Assembly (NCBI GenBank): GCA_900315775.1
Contig: ONAJ01000017.1
Location: 1-47,308, forward strand
DNA from: an uncultured Prevotella sp.
GTDB lineage: Bacteria; Bacteroidota; Bacteroidia; Bacteroidales; Bacteroidaceae
DNA length: 47,308 bases
Reading direction: 5' to 3'
Position 1 is the first letter of the stretch. Every line of letters begins with the position of its first letter. The notes under the pieces were generated by a model. It saw only the letters and a program-made list of their open reading frames with translations, made no database searches and was not told the origin of the DNA. Below, piece by piece: positions 16,047 through 24,514 of this stretch. The position numbers and the translations under genes are program-made.

Positions 16047-17207
16047 ATGATGAAAAAGATTTTAATATACCTTTTAGCCCTCGTGCCAATGAGTATTATG
16101 GCGCAGGATAAAGAAGAGATGTTCAATCCTATCCATACGGCTATTGTGTCGCAGACAATAGCTCCTGACGCTCGTGCAGGTGGTATGGGTGACGTGGGTG
16201 CCGCTACCGATCCTGACGTTAACTCGCAATACTGGAATGCAGCAAAATATCCTTTTGCCATAAGTCGTGCAGGAGTTGCTATCAACTATACTCCTTGGTT
16301 GCGTCAGTTGGTTAACGATATGTATCTTGCCAACGTATCAGGATATTATCGTATTGGCGATTACAGCGCCGTTTCTGCATCGTTGAACTACTTCTCTCTT
16401 GGTGAGGTATATACGAGCGAGGCTGAGGGAGCAATGACGATAAACCCGTACGAGTTTACCTTTGACGTTGCATATTCTCTTATGCTTAGTGAGAAGTTCT
16501 CATTGTCTGCGGGAGTACGTTTCCTCTATTCTGACCTAACATGGGACTATTCTGATAATAAGGAGCCGGGAAAGGCATTTGCTGCCGACCTGTCAATGTA
16601 CTATAATGACTATGTTAATATAGGTAGTCGTGAGTGTCAGTTGGGCATCGGTTTTGGTGTTCGTAACGTTGGTAGTAAGATTACCTTCGGTGGCGATGAT
16701 CACAGTGAGTTCCTTCCGACAAATATGCGTCTCGGTTTCTCTTTTATGGTTCCTGTTGACGAATACAACCGTTTCTCTATCGCTGCCGATGCCAACAAAC
16801 TTCTCGTTCCTACATATCCTAAACAAGAGGCAGGCGAGAGCACAGAACATTATACACAGCGTGTACAGAGAGATTATTATGACGTTAGCAGTATCAGCGG
16901 TATCTTCAAGAGTTTCACAGATGCTCCACGAGGCTTTAAGGAGGAGTTGGAAGAAATTCAGTGGAGTGTCGGTGGAGAATATGTCTATCATGATCAGTTC
17001 TCGTTGCGTGCAGGTTACCACCACGAAAGTGAAACGAAGGGTAACCGAAAGTACTTCACCGTTGGTGCCGGCTTCCGCATGAGTGTTTTCTCGCTCGATG
17101 CAAGCTACGTTATCGCAACGGCAAAGAGTAATCCTCTTGACCAGACCCTGCGCTTTACGCTCGGATTCGATATGGACGGTATCAAGGACTTGTTTAGGAG
17201 AAGATAA
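16047..17207 (+). CDS. porV: Type IX secretion outer-membrane protein PorV
   Basis: 386 residues, signal peptide ending SIMAQ (about 20). A FadL-like outer-membrane barrel that shuttles T9SS cargo to PorU. Recognised by NPIHTAIVSQTIAPDARAGGMGDVGAATDPDVNSQYWN-type text (residues about 26-65) and by its position after porU, the classic order. The start is the first of two ATGs at 16047. ispF follows after 14 bases. Confidence 0.94.
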   Translation: MMKKILIYLLALVPMSIMAQDKEEMFNPIHTAIVSQTIAPDARAGGMGDVGAATDPDVNSQYWNAAKYPFAISRAGVAINYTPWLRQLVNDMYLANVSGYYRIGDYSAVSASLNYFSLGEVYTSEAEGAMTINPYEFTFDVAYSLMLSEKFSLSAGVRFLYSDLTWDYSDNKEPGKAFAADLSMYYNDYVNIGSRECQLGIGFGVRNVGSKITFGGDDHSEFLPTNMRLGFSFMVPVDEYNRFSIAADANKLLVPTYPKQEAGESTEHYTQRVQRDYYDVSSISGIFKSFTDAPRGFKEELEEIQWSVGGEYVYHDQFSLRAGYHHESETKGNRKYFTVGAGFRMSVFSLDASYVIATAKSNPLDQTLRFTLGFDMDGIKDLFRRR

Positions 17208-17221
17208 TAACTCTATAGGAT

Positions 17222-17701
17222 ATGAACATACGCGTAGGATTCGGATATGATGTCCACCAGTTGGTGGAAGGACGCGAATTGTGGCTTGGAGGCATTCGTA
17301 TAGAACATTCGTTGGGACTTCTCGGACATAGCGATGCTGATGTGCTGCTCCACGCTGTGTGTGACGCTATCCTCGGTGCCGCTAATATGCGCGACATAGG
17401 TTATCATTTCCCAGATACTTCCTCCGAGACCCTGAATATGGACAGTAAGGTAATACTGCGCAAAACTATGGAACTCGTAGAGAACAAGGGTTACAAGTTC
17501 GGTAACCTTGATGCCACAATATGTGCTGAACGTCCGAAGATAAATCCTCATGTTGAGGCTATGAGGACGTGTATGGCTGAGATAATGAATACAGATCCGG
17601 ACAAGATCTCTATCAAAGCAACAACGACAGAACGATTAGGCTTTACAGGTCGCGAAGAAGGCATTAGTGCTTATGCCGTTGTTTTGTTGGAAAAAGCATA
17701 A
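17222..17701 (+). CDS. ispF: 2-C-methyl-D-erythritol 2,4-cyclodiphosphate synthase
   Basis: 159 residues, usual length. Cyclises CDP-methylerythritol 2-phosphate in the MEP isoprenoid pathway. Metal ligands Asp10 and His12 (FGYDVHQL) and His44 (GHSDADVLLHA), plus the C-terminal ATTTERLGFTGREEGI signature. Last gene of the FAH-porU-porV-ispF run. No terminator is obvious directly after it. Confidence 0.96.
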   Translation: MNIRVGFGYDVHQLVEGRELWLGGIRIEHSLGLLGHSDADVLLHAVCDAILGAANMRDIGYHFPDTSSETLNMDSKVILRKTMELVENKGYKFGNLDATICAERPKINPHVEAMRTCMAEIMNTDPDKISIKATTTERLGFTGREEGISAYAVVLLEKA

Positions 17702-17802
17702 AATTAGCGTTGTTTTCGCACACACACTTGATTTAAATCAAGAAAAAGATACTTTTACTACTTATTTCTGTTATTTTGTGTTCGCAAACAGCAAAAACGT
17801 TG

Positions 17803-17810
17803 TACCTTTG
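17803..17810 (+). promoter_or_regulatory. -7 box TACCTTTG of an orphan transcription unit
   Basis: Exact TAnnTTTG in the ispF/kinase gap, followed 180 bases later by a strong terminator and no ordinary gene. Confidence 0.6.
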
Positions 17811-17814
17811 CATT

Positions 17815-18032
17815 GTCTTCAAGAGGAAGACATTAGGTTAATAGATTGTTTAGGTTAGTAGTAATAGATTTAGGTTTTTTAGTTATTAGATTAAGGTAAG
17901 TTTTCATGATTGTTGAAACGGATGACAATGGTAACCGTGAGGCTATCATTTGATTCAGAAGAAAAAAAGGATTTTTAGTTAAACATAGTTTGATGCGCTG
18001 CAGCTCGTGACGAGTTGTAGCGCATTTTTTTG
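17815..18032 (+). ncRNA. Candidate small RNA or small-peptide transcript
   Basis: About 215 bases from just after a TAnnTTTG box to a terminator. It opens with a hairpin GTCTTC-AAGAG-GAAGAC (17815-17831), then a TTAG/ATTAG-rich single-stranded stretch, then an ORF of 15 codons (17906-17953, MIVETDDNGNREAII) with a purine-rich AAGGTAAG ahead of it, then the terminator. This fills the 348-base gap between ispF and the kinase gene. Whether the product is the RNA or the peptide is open. Confidence 0.5.
17993..18032 (+). terminator. Strong intrinsic terminator of the orphan unit
   Basis: ATGCGCTGCAGCTCG-TGA-CGAGTTGTAGCGCAT (two G-U pairs) followed by T-run. It may also serve the minus-strand kinase gene from the other side. 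Confidence 0.9.
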
Positions 18033-18049
18033 TAATATAATAAAACTGT

Positions 18050-19528
18050 TTACTTCAGTATCTGTGTAATTCCCTGCTCACGGTGGCAGAGATGTACTTC
18101 GATGCCGAATTTCTGGTGAATATGTTCTGCAAGGTGTTGAGCAGAATATACCGAGCGGTGTTGTCCTCCCGTGCAACCAAAGGAGAACATCAGGGCGGTA
18201 AAGTCGCGTTCTATGTAGCGTGCTACGTGTGCATCTGCCAGCTTATATACGCTTTCAAGGAATGTCGTTATCTCTCCGTCATCCTCAAGGAACTTTATTA
18301 CTGGTGCATCGAGTCCTGTCAGTTTCTTATACTCTTCGTAACGTCCCGGGTTATGCGTAGAGCGACAGTCGAAGACATATCCTCCACCATTGCCTGTCTC
18401 ATCCTCAGGAATTCCCTTTTTGTAAGAAAAACTAAACACGCGAACCACTAACTTCGAGGGCGCAAGGGTGCGTGGGTGCGTTGTAATCTCTCTCCTCTCT
18501 CCTCTCTCCTCTCTCCTCTCATATATCAAAGCTTTCAGTACCTCTACAAGGTGAGGGTAGGGGAATGGGTTCTTTTCCAAGAGTTGTCGGAGATTTTCTA
18601 ATGCTGGTGGTATGCTGTCAATGAAATGTTTCTTGCGTTCAAAGTATCCTCTGAAACCGTATGCTCCAAGAACCTGGAGAACGCGGAAGAATACAAAGAG
18701 TGACAGTCGTTGCATGAAGACAACCTTCTCGGGTACTTTGATGAGTTTAGAAAGCTCGTCGTAGTATTCGTCAATGAGTTGTTGACGCAAGGTGTCGCTA
18801 TATCGTGCTGATGCCTGCCAGAGGAATGAAGCTACATCGTAGTAGAATGGTCCGCGACGACCTCCTTGGAAGTCGATAAAGCCTATTCCCGTCTTCTCTC
18901 CAAGTGATGTTAACATAACGTTGCGTGCTTGGAAGTCGCGATACATAAAATAGTTGCCCTTCTCCTCCGTAAGATCCTTTGCAAGACGTCTGAAGTCTTC
19001 TTCAAGACGTATTTCGTGGAAGTCTATTCCTGTCGCTTTAAGATAGCAGTATTTGAAATAGTTCAGGTCGAACATGACGTTGGTATCGTCAAATTCCGGT
19101 TGTGGATAGCAGATGCTAAAGTCAAGTCCTTCTGCACCTTTTACCTGAATAGCAGGTAACTGTCGTATTGTCTTTGACAACAGCTCTTTTTCTCTTTCGT
19201 TGTACTGTCCGCCCTTCTCGCGTCCTTCTTTGATGGCGTCAAAGAGAGCTGTGCCTCCAAGGTCTTCTTGGATGTAACACATCATATCTGCCGAGTGGTC
19301 GAACACCTTTGGCATTGGCAATCCCTTTTTGTTGAAGTGGTTTGCCAGATATACGAATGCTTTGTTCTCCTCGATACTCGTTCCTATAACTCCAATAACA
19401 CTTTTATTGTTATTGCCAGTTATTCTGTAGTAAACACGATTACTCCCTGCTCCAGGAAGTTTCTCACAACTCTGCGGCTCTTGTCCGCTCCATTTGGTAT
19501 ATAACTTTTTTAGGCTGTCTGTTTCCAT
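18050..19528 (-). CDS. APH-like sugar/amino-sugar kinase fused to RapZ C-terminal domain
   Basis: 492 residues. N-terminal half (1-335) is an aminoglycoside-phosphotransferase-fold kinase: LPGAGSNRVYYRI as the nucleotide loop, YRDFQARNVML as the catalytic Asp/Asn loop, GFIDFQGGRRG as the metal-binding Asp; AmgK-type anomeric kinases of cell-wall recycling look like this. C-terminal part (about 366-492) is the RapZ C-domain: VFDCRSTHNPGRYEEYKKLTG, then GCTGGQHRSVY with His457; in E. coli this domain senses glucosamine-6-phosphate. The joint (335-365) is YERREERGERREITTHPRTLAPSK, encoded by a low-complexity repeat. A -7 box ends only 8 bases before the ATG, so the mRNA may be leaderless. Function (amino-sugar metabolism or envelope sensing) is inferred. 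Confidence 0.85.
   Translation of the reverse strand: METDSLKKLYTKWSGQEPQSCEKLPGAGSNRVYYRITGNNNKSVIGVIGTSIEENKAFVYLANHFNKKGLPMPKVFDHSADMMCYIQEDLGGTALFDAIKEGREKGGQYNEREKELLSKTIRQLPAIQVKGAEGLDFSICYPQPEFDDTNVMFDLNYFKYCYLKATGIDFHEIRLEEDFRRLAKDLTEEKGNYFMYRDFQARNVMLTSLGEKTGIGFIDFQGGRRGPFYYDVASFLWQASARYSDTLRQQLIDEYYDELSKLIKVPEKVVFMQRLSLFVFFRVLQVLGAYGFRGYFERKKHFIDSIPPALENLRQLLEKNPFPYPHLVEVLKALIYERREERGERREITTHPRTLAPSKLVVRVFSFSYKKGIPEDETGNGGGYVFDCRSTHNPGRYEEYKKLTGLDAPVIKFLEDDGEITTFLESVYKLADAHVARYIERDFTALMFSFGCTGGQHRSVYSAQHLAEHIHQKFGIEVHLCHREQGITQILK
18455..18521. repeat. CTCTCTC/GGGTGCG repeat tract in the kinase-RapZ linker
   Basis: GAGGGCGCAAGGGTGCGTGG-type units next to five CTCTCTC heptamers, translated on the minus strand as the interdomain linker. 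Similar tracts occur between genes at 44880-45030. Confidence 0.85.
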
Positions 19529-19536
19529 ACTGGCTA

Positions 19537-19544
19537 CAAAGGTA
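19537..19544 (-). promoter_or_regulatory. -7 box TACCTTTG for the kinase-RapZ gene
   Basis: Exact consensus on the minus strand; only 8 bases separate it from the ATG, so transcription should start at or within a few bases of the start codon. Confidence 0.65.
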
Positions 19545-19550
19545 ATAATT

Positions 19551-19583
19551 ATAATTGAGAATTGAGAATTGGGAATGGAGAAT
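19551..19583. repeat. TTGAGAATT-type tandem repeat, intergenic
   Basis: Four copies of TTGAGAA/TTGGGAA/TGGAGAATT just behind the kinase promoter. Confidence 0.8.
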
Positions 19584-19600
19584 TATGATTACATTTAACA

Positions 19601-19632
19601 AAAAATCGGATGTCATCGCGACGTCCGATTTT
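19601..19632 (-). terminator. Intrinsic terminator of a tiny minus-strand unit
   Basis: AAAATCGGACGT-CGCGATG-ACATCCGATTTT on the minus strand, T-run on both sides. It lies 95 bases after a promoter (19726) and well short of the kinase promoter, so it defines a separate short transcript. Confidence 0.85.
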
Positions 19633-19642
19633 CAAAAACAAA

Positions 19643-19696
19643 CTACTTAAAAACTAATCTACTAAAACAAATCAAAAATACGTAAACGATCACCAT
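19643..19696 (-). CDS. 17-residue hydrophobic peptide (candidate)
   Basis: MVIVYVFLICFSRLVFK: almost wholly hydrophobic with a basic end, so it could insert in the membrane. Its ATG overlaps the stop of a preceding 8-codon ORF (19690-19716, MKKIKERW; ATGGTGA junction), which has the better-placed start after the promoter. Together they fill the short promoter-terminator unit 19601-19725. Small hydrophobic peptides of this size are seen as type I toxins and as membrane regulators; translation is not shown here. Confidence 0.4.
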   Translation of the reverse strand: MVIVYVFLICFSRLVFK

Positions 19697-19725
19697 CGTT
19701 CTTTTATCTTTTTCATTGCTTGGTG

Positions 19726-19756
19726 CAAAGGTATGATGTTTCAACATCACTACAAA
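19726..19756 (-). promoter_or_regulatory. Full Bacteroidetes promoter with palindromic operator in the spacer
   Basis: -33 TTTG (19753-19756), 19-base spacer, -7 TACCTTTG (19726-19733). The spacer contains the palindrome TGATGTT-TC-AACATCA (19734-19749), placed where a repressor would block RNA polymerase. Confidence 0.75.
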
Positions 19757-19794
19757 ATTTTTTGTAAAGAAAATTACTCGTTTTGAATAAAAAA

Positions 19795-19835
19795 ATAAAA
19801 ATCGAGGTAACTTTTGACAGGTCACCTCGACTTTT
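19795..19835 (-). terminator. Terminator after groL
   Basis: On the minus strand: TCGAGGTGAC...GTTACCTCGA (one mismatch) followed by TTTTTATTTTTTT. About 35 bases after the groL stop. The rest of the 337-base gap 19529-19865 holds the small unit and repeats described separately. Confidence 0.88.
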
Positions 19836-19865
19836 GCTATTTCTAAGTTGCAATTTAGCAGTTTA

Positions 19866-21506
<1,641 letters not shown>

Positions 21507-21528
21507 TTATTACGTTATTACGGGTTAA

Positions 21529-21798
21529 TTATTTAACAATTGCGAGCACATCGCTCTGACGCATCATGAGATATTTCTCTCCGTCGAGTTCAATTTCTGT
21601 TCCGCTATATTTACCATAGAGAACTTCGTCGCCCTCTTTGAGTATCATTTCCTCGTCCTTGGTACCCTTACCTGTAGCGATGATTTTTCCACGTAGTGGT
21701 TTCTCCTTGGCAGTATCAGGGATTATGATACCACCGATTTTCTCTTCAGCAGGTGCTGGAAGCACCAAGACTCTGTCTGCTAATGGTTGAATTTTCAT
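21529..21798 (-). CDS. groS: Co-chaperonin GroES
   Basis: 89 residues. Lid of the GroEL chamber. [10 protein letters not shown] at the start, mobile-loop region [17 protein letters not shown] (about 18-35), and the [24 protein letters not shown] block. First gene of groSL. No ordinary TAnnTTTG box in the 100 bases upstream; see the palindromes there. Confidence 0.97.
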   Translation of the reverse strand: MKIQPLADRVLVLPAPAEEKIGGIIIPDTAKEKPLRGKIIATGKGTKDEEMILKEGDEVLYGKYSGTEIELDGEKYLMMRQSDVLAIVK

Positions 21799-21847
21799 AA
21801 TTATTATTGTTTTAGATGTTAATACTTCTGCCCCCTATAATGCGAAA

Positions 21848-21878
21848 ACTGTGCCAACCCCATCAGGATTGGCACAGT
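21848..21878 (-). terminator. Hairpin upstream of groS (terminator of the esterase gene, or operator)
   Basis: ACTGTGCCAA, 11-base spacer, TTGGCACAGT: a perfect 10-bp inverted repeat that extends through a CC/GG pair in the loop and is followed on the minus strand by TTTTC. It lies 22 bases past the esterase stop, so termination is the simplest reading. It is not CIRCE (TTAGCACTC-N9-GAGTGCTAA). The right arm plus following bases, GGCACAGTTTTCGC, also keep the GG-N10-GC spacing of a sigma-54 promoter. Confidence 0.65.
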
Positions 21879-21879
21879 G

Positions 21880-21892
21880 TGACAAAATGTCA
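21880..21892. promoter_or_regulatory. Palindrome TGACAAAATGTCA upstream of groSL
   Basis: 13-base near-perfect palindrome 80-90 bases before the groS ATG. The same 13-mer (TGACATTTTGTCA on the other strand) begins the inverted repeat ahead of hsp20 at 47100. Shared by two heat-shock loci, so a candidate regulator site. Confidence 0.5.
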
Positions 21893-21900
21893 TAGTTACC

Positions 21901-23778
21901 TTATTTCACTACAACTTTCTTTACCTCCCCGTTACTCATCTGTTGAATGACGATGCCTTTGCTGGGCTTTGTTATCATTCTTCCGTTAAGGTCGTAGTAT
22001 TTTGAGGGTTGTACTGTGGCAGTGAAATTCTTCTCTATACCCGTTGGGTCGAAAGCGACACCTTCAATATTAACGTCACCAACAGCAAGATACTTACCTG
22101 TTGCTGTTGAGCTGTTATTGTCAATCCACGGATAGATTCTCAGTCTTACCGTTTCTCCTTCTTTAAGTTTTATGACAGGAGTAGCGCTAACAGCGTAAGT
22201 CGTCTTATTTGTCATTCTGTCGCTTGCCAACATCGTTACAGGATTTCCGAAGTCGTCAGAAGTAGAATACTTCACGTGGCACTTCATCATGTTACCGCCC
22301 CATGCTCCTACATACAGACTTATCTTGTTGATGTTAAGTTGCATACCCTTTGTTGCAGTCAGTCCGAATTCTACATATCTTGCCGGACTCTCATCAATTT
22401 CGCCAGCGGGCCATGAACTGCCTTCTATCTCCACAAGTTGTGCATTTCTGCTGGTGGTGTAGCCGCTACCTTCTGGCCATGTAAATCCGCTGCTGAACTG
22501 CTTGTGTGTCATGCCTACTAAGCTCTCCTCAACAACGATGGCAGGACCTGTCAGACTACAGCTGCTATTCTCAGTAAGTGCCCATGTTGCCTTGACGTCG
22601 GCGCCTCCAATTGTTGCTGCTGTTGATGCTGTGAAAGGAACTTCAATTATCTGTTCTCCCTGTGTTATGGTTACTGTGCCGTTCACGTCTCCGCCGTCAA
22701 GAATTACTCTTGCATAGAACGTTTCAATTATTGTACCAGCAGAGTATGGCAATGTTAATGAAGAGCCCCATGTCTTTTTGTCGGTAGATAGCTCTATGGC
22801 GTTTGTCGTTGTGATATTTATGTTTCCATCCTCAGGAGAAAGTCCGAAACCGCTAAGTGAGAATTCCTGCAGCATTTCCTGTCCTACATAGCCTTCGCCC
22901 AGGTTGGCAGCAGTTGGTGAAACGCTCAGCTCTGCCGGTATTACAATATTCTCAGTCATAATGCCCTGTTCCTTCATAAGTTGAGCACACAGACGGGCTA
23001 CGAGAGTAGCACCAGCTGTGTTGAAGTGAGTATTGTCACCAGGACAGAATAATGCATCGTGACACTTTGCAGAGCCGTAGCTGAGATACAACTCTTCCGT
23101 TGCTTTTGTAAGGTCAATGAAAGGTACGTCCTTTTCTATTGCTACCTGTTGCATGTGATATGGGTAGTCCATAGTGTGGTCGTCGGCAGCCAGTTTCGGA
23201 CCATTGGCAAGACCGTTCTCTGTAAGCACCTGATAGTTGTCGCCAAGGTCGTGCTTTCCGTTGCGTTTAATGATGTTTCCGCTAAAGTAGCAGCGACATA
23301 CAGGAGATGCAAGAATTGGAGTACCGCCCAGTTCTCTTGTTTCGTCGATAAACTTCTCAAGGTAAGCCCTGTATGTCGTAGAGGGTGTTGTGCCGCGAGT
23401 ATCCAGCGCCTTTGCCTTGTCCTCTTGATTATGAGTCATGTAGTAGTTGTACAGTTCTTCCCTGTCAACACCATTGATTTTTTCGTCGTTGTGTGCAAAC
23501 TGAATTATGACATAGTCACCAGGCTGTATAGCATTCTTTACTGCCGTCCAATGGTCGTTGTAGAAGATACGTGTGTCACGTCCGCCACGTGCGTAGTTAA
23601 CTGCCTCCACACCGTCAAGGAATTGTTGCATATACATGCCCCATCCTCTCTTTACTTCTGTTGAAGTGTTGTAGTTGGCCATCGTAGAGTCTCCGATGGT
23701 GTGCACTTTCTTTGTTGCCGATGTTAAGGTGATGCCCAATGCTATCGCCAACATCGTTAAAAATGTTGTTCTTTTCAT
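21901..23778 (-). CDS. Secreted GDSL/SGNH acetylesterase (rhamnogalacturonan acetylesterase-like)
   Basis: 625 residues. Signal peptide about 1-22. SGNH hydrolase domain (about 23-290): nucleophile Ser31 in TIGDSTMANY, YARGGRDTR (block II Gly), FAHNDEK (block III Asn) and the DNTHFN block carrying Asp/His. This set resembles CE12 rhamnogalacturonan acetylesterases, which remove acetyl groups from pectin. Residues about 300-590 are beta-rich (a carbohydrate-binding or spacer region). The terminus YYDLNGRMITKPSKGIVIQ...KKVVVK is the sorting-like tail seen on other secreted proteins here. Starts 18 bases after an FNT-family gene. Confidence 0.85.
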   Translation of the reverse strand: MKRTTFLTMLAIALGITLTSATKKVHTIGDSTMANYNTSTEVKRGWGMYMQQFLDGVEAVNYARGGRDTRIFYNDHWTAVKNAIQPGDYVIIQFAHNDEKINGVDREELYNYYMTHNQEDKAKALDTRGTTPSTTYRAYLEKFIDETRELGGTPILASPVCRCYFSGNIIKRNGKHDLGDNYQVLTENGLANGPKLAADDHTMDYPYHMQQVAIEKDVPFIDLTKATEELYLSYGSAKCHDALFCPGDNTHFNTAGATLVARLCAQLMKEQGIMTENIVIPAELSVSPTAANLGEGYVGQEMLQEFSLSGFGLSPEDGNINITTTNAIELSTDKKTWGSSLTLPYSAGTIIETFYARVILDGGDVNGTVTITQGEQIIEVPFTASTAATIGGADVKATWALTENSSCSLTGPAIVVEESLVGMTHKQFSSGFTWPEGSGYTTSRNAQLVEIEGSSWPAGEIDESPARYVEFGLTATKGMQLNINKISLYVGAWGGNMMKCHVKYSTSDDFGNPVTMLASDRMTNKTTYAVSATPVIKLKEGETVRLRIYPWIDNNSSTATGKYLAVGDVNIEGVAFDPTGIEKNFTATVQPSKYYDLNGRMITKPSKGIVIQQMSNGEVKKVVVK

Positions 23779-23796
23779 TTGTTTTTAATTAAGAAT

Positions 23797-24405
23797 TTAT
23801 TTGTAGTCAAAGTTAAATGTCATCCAGCGGTAGAGGTTGCACCCCACAAAGTTTCCCAGTACCTCGGCAACATACAGTCCTGCGACCTCCGGTTGCATAA
23901 GCAACTCCTTGGGTGCTACGAGGAAGTAGAATGCGTCGGCAATGCTGTGGGTAAATCCGCAGAGAATGAAGGTGGGCACTCCCAGCAGCAGCGCCAGCAT
24001 CTTGCCTTGTCGTGCAAACTGTACGGCAGTAGTCATAATGAAGCCGCACCCTATGGCGAGTAGTGAACAGGCGAACCAGCCCTTCGCCAGTCTGCCGGTA
24101 AGTATCGCTCCTGCAGGCTCTATGACGTCTGGCGACGCATAGCCTACGGCGAGTGCTGTAAGCCAGCATCCCACGATGTTCCCAAGTAGAGTAACGCCAA
24201 GCATACCCCAGTCGCCTTGTCTGCGAATAAAACCTGCCGTTCCTGTGTACAGCTTCAGTCCGTAATACACCACAGTTGTCAGTCCGAAGGCGAAGAGCAC
24301 CGCTCCGGCAACGCCTCCAACGCGTAAATTAACGGTACCGCCTATAGCGATACATATACCAGCCAATACTGCTGTAGGAAAGATTGTCTTGAATAATTGT
24401 GTCAT
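23797..24405 (-). CDS. Formate/nitrite transporter (FNT) family protein
   Basis: 202 residues, shorter than FocA/NirC (about 260-285) but typical of the Bacteroidales branch. Six hydrophobic segments. The family's central His is in GFTHSIADAFYF (FocA: GxxHxxAN), and the first-half re-entrant loop is near NLRVGGVAGAVLFAFGL. Passive channel for small monovalent anions such as formate or nitrite; substrate not decidable. Divergent from sppA. The -7 box ends 8 bases before the ATG, so the mRNA may lack a leader. Confidence 0.85.
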   Translation of the reverse strand: MTQLFKTIFPTAVLAGICIAIGGTVNLRVGGVAGAVLFAFGLTTVVYYGLKLYTGTAGFIRRQGDWGMLGVTLLGNIVGCWLTALAVGYASPDVIEPAGAILTGRLAKGWFACSLLAIGCGFIMTTAVQFARQGKMLALLLGVPTFILCGFTHSIADAFYFLVAPKELLMQPEVAGLYVAEVLGNFVGCNLYRWMTFNFDYK

Positions 24406-24413
24406 AATTGCGA

Positions 24414-24421
24414 CAAAGGTA
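24414..24421 (-). promoter_or_regulatory. -7 box TACCTTTG for the FNT gene
   Basis: Exact consensus on the minus strand, 8 bases from the ATG. Confidence 0.65.
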
Positions 24422-24464
24422 CAAAATTATTTCAATTTATGCACTATGTAATAGAAAATATTTG

Positions 24465-24472
24465 TACCTTTG
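24465..24472 (+). promoter_or_regulatory. -7 box TACCTTTG for sppA-lpxK-thiL
   Basis: Exact consensus 42 bases before the sppA ATG. Back to back with the FNT promoter. Confidence 0.7.
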
Positions 24473-24514
24473 CCGCCAAATCGATTCAATTATAATATAA
24501 TAAGGTACACGTAT

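Noticed and set aside
21848-21878. CIRCE element before groS
   Set aside because: The 10-bp arms (ACTGTGCCAA) and 11-base spacer do not match TTAGCACTC-N9-GAGTGCTAA.
24470-24514. TTG start giving sppA 15 extra residues
   Set aside because: It overlaps the -7 box; the ATG at 24515 begins the expected membrane anchor.
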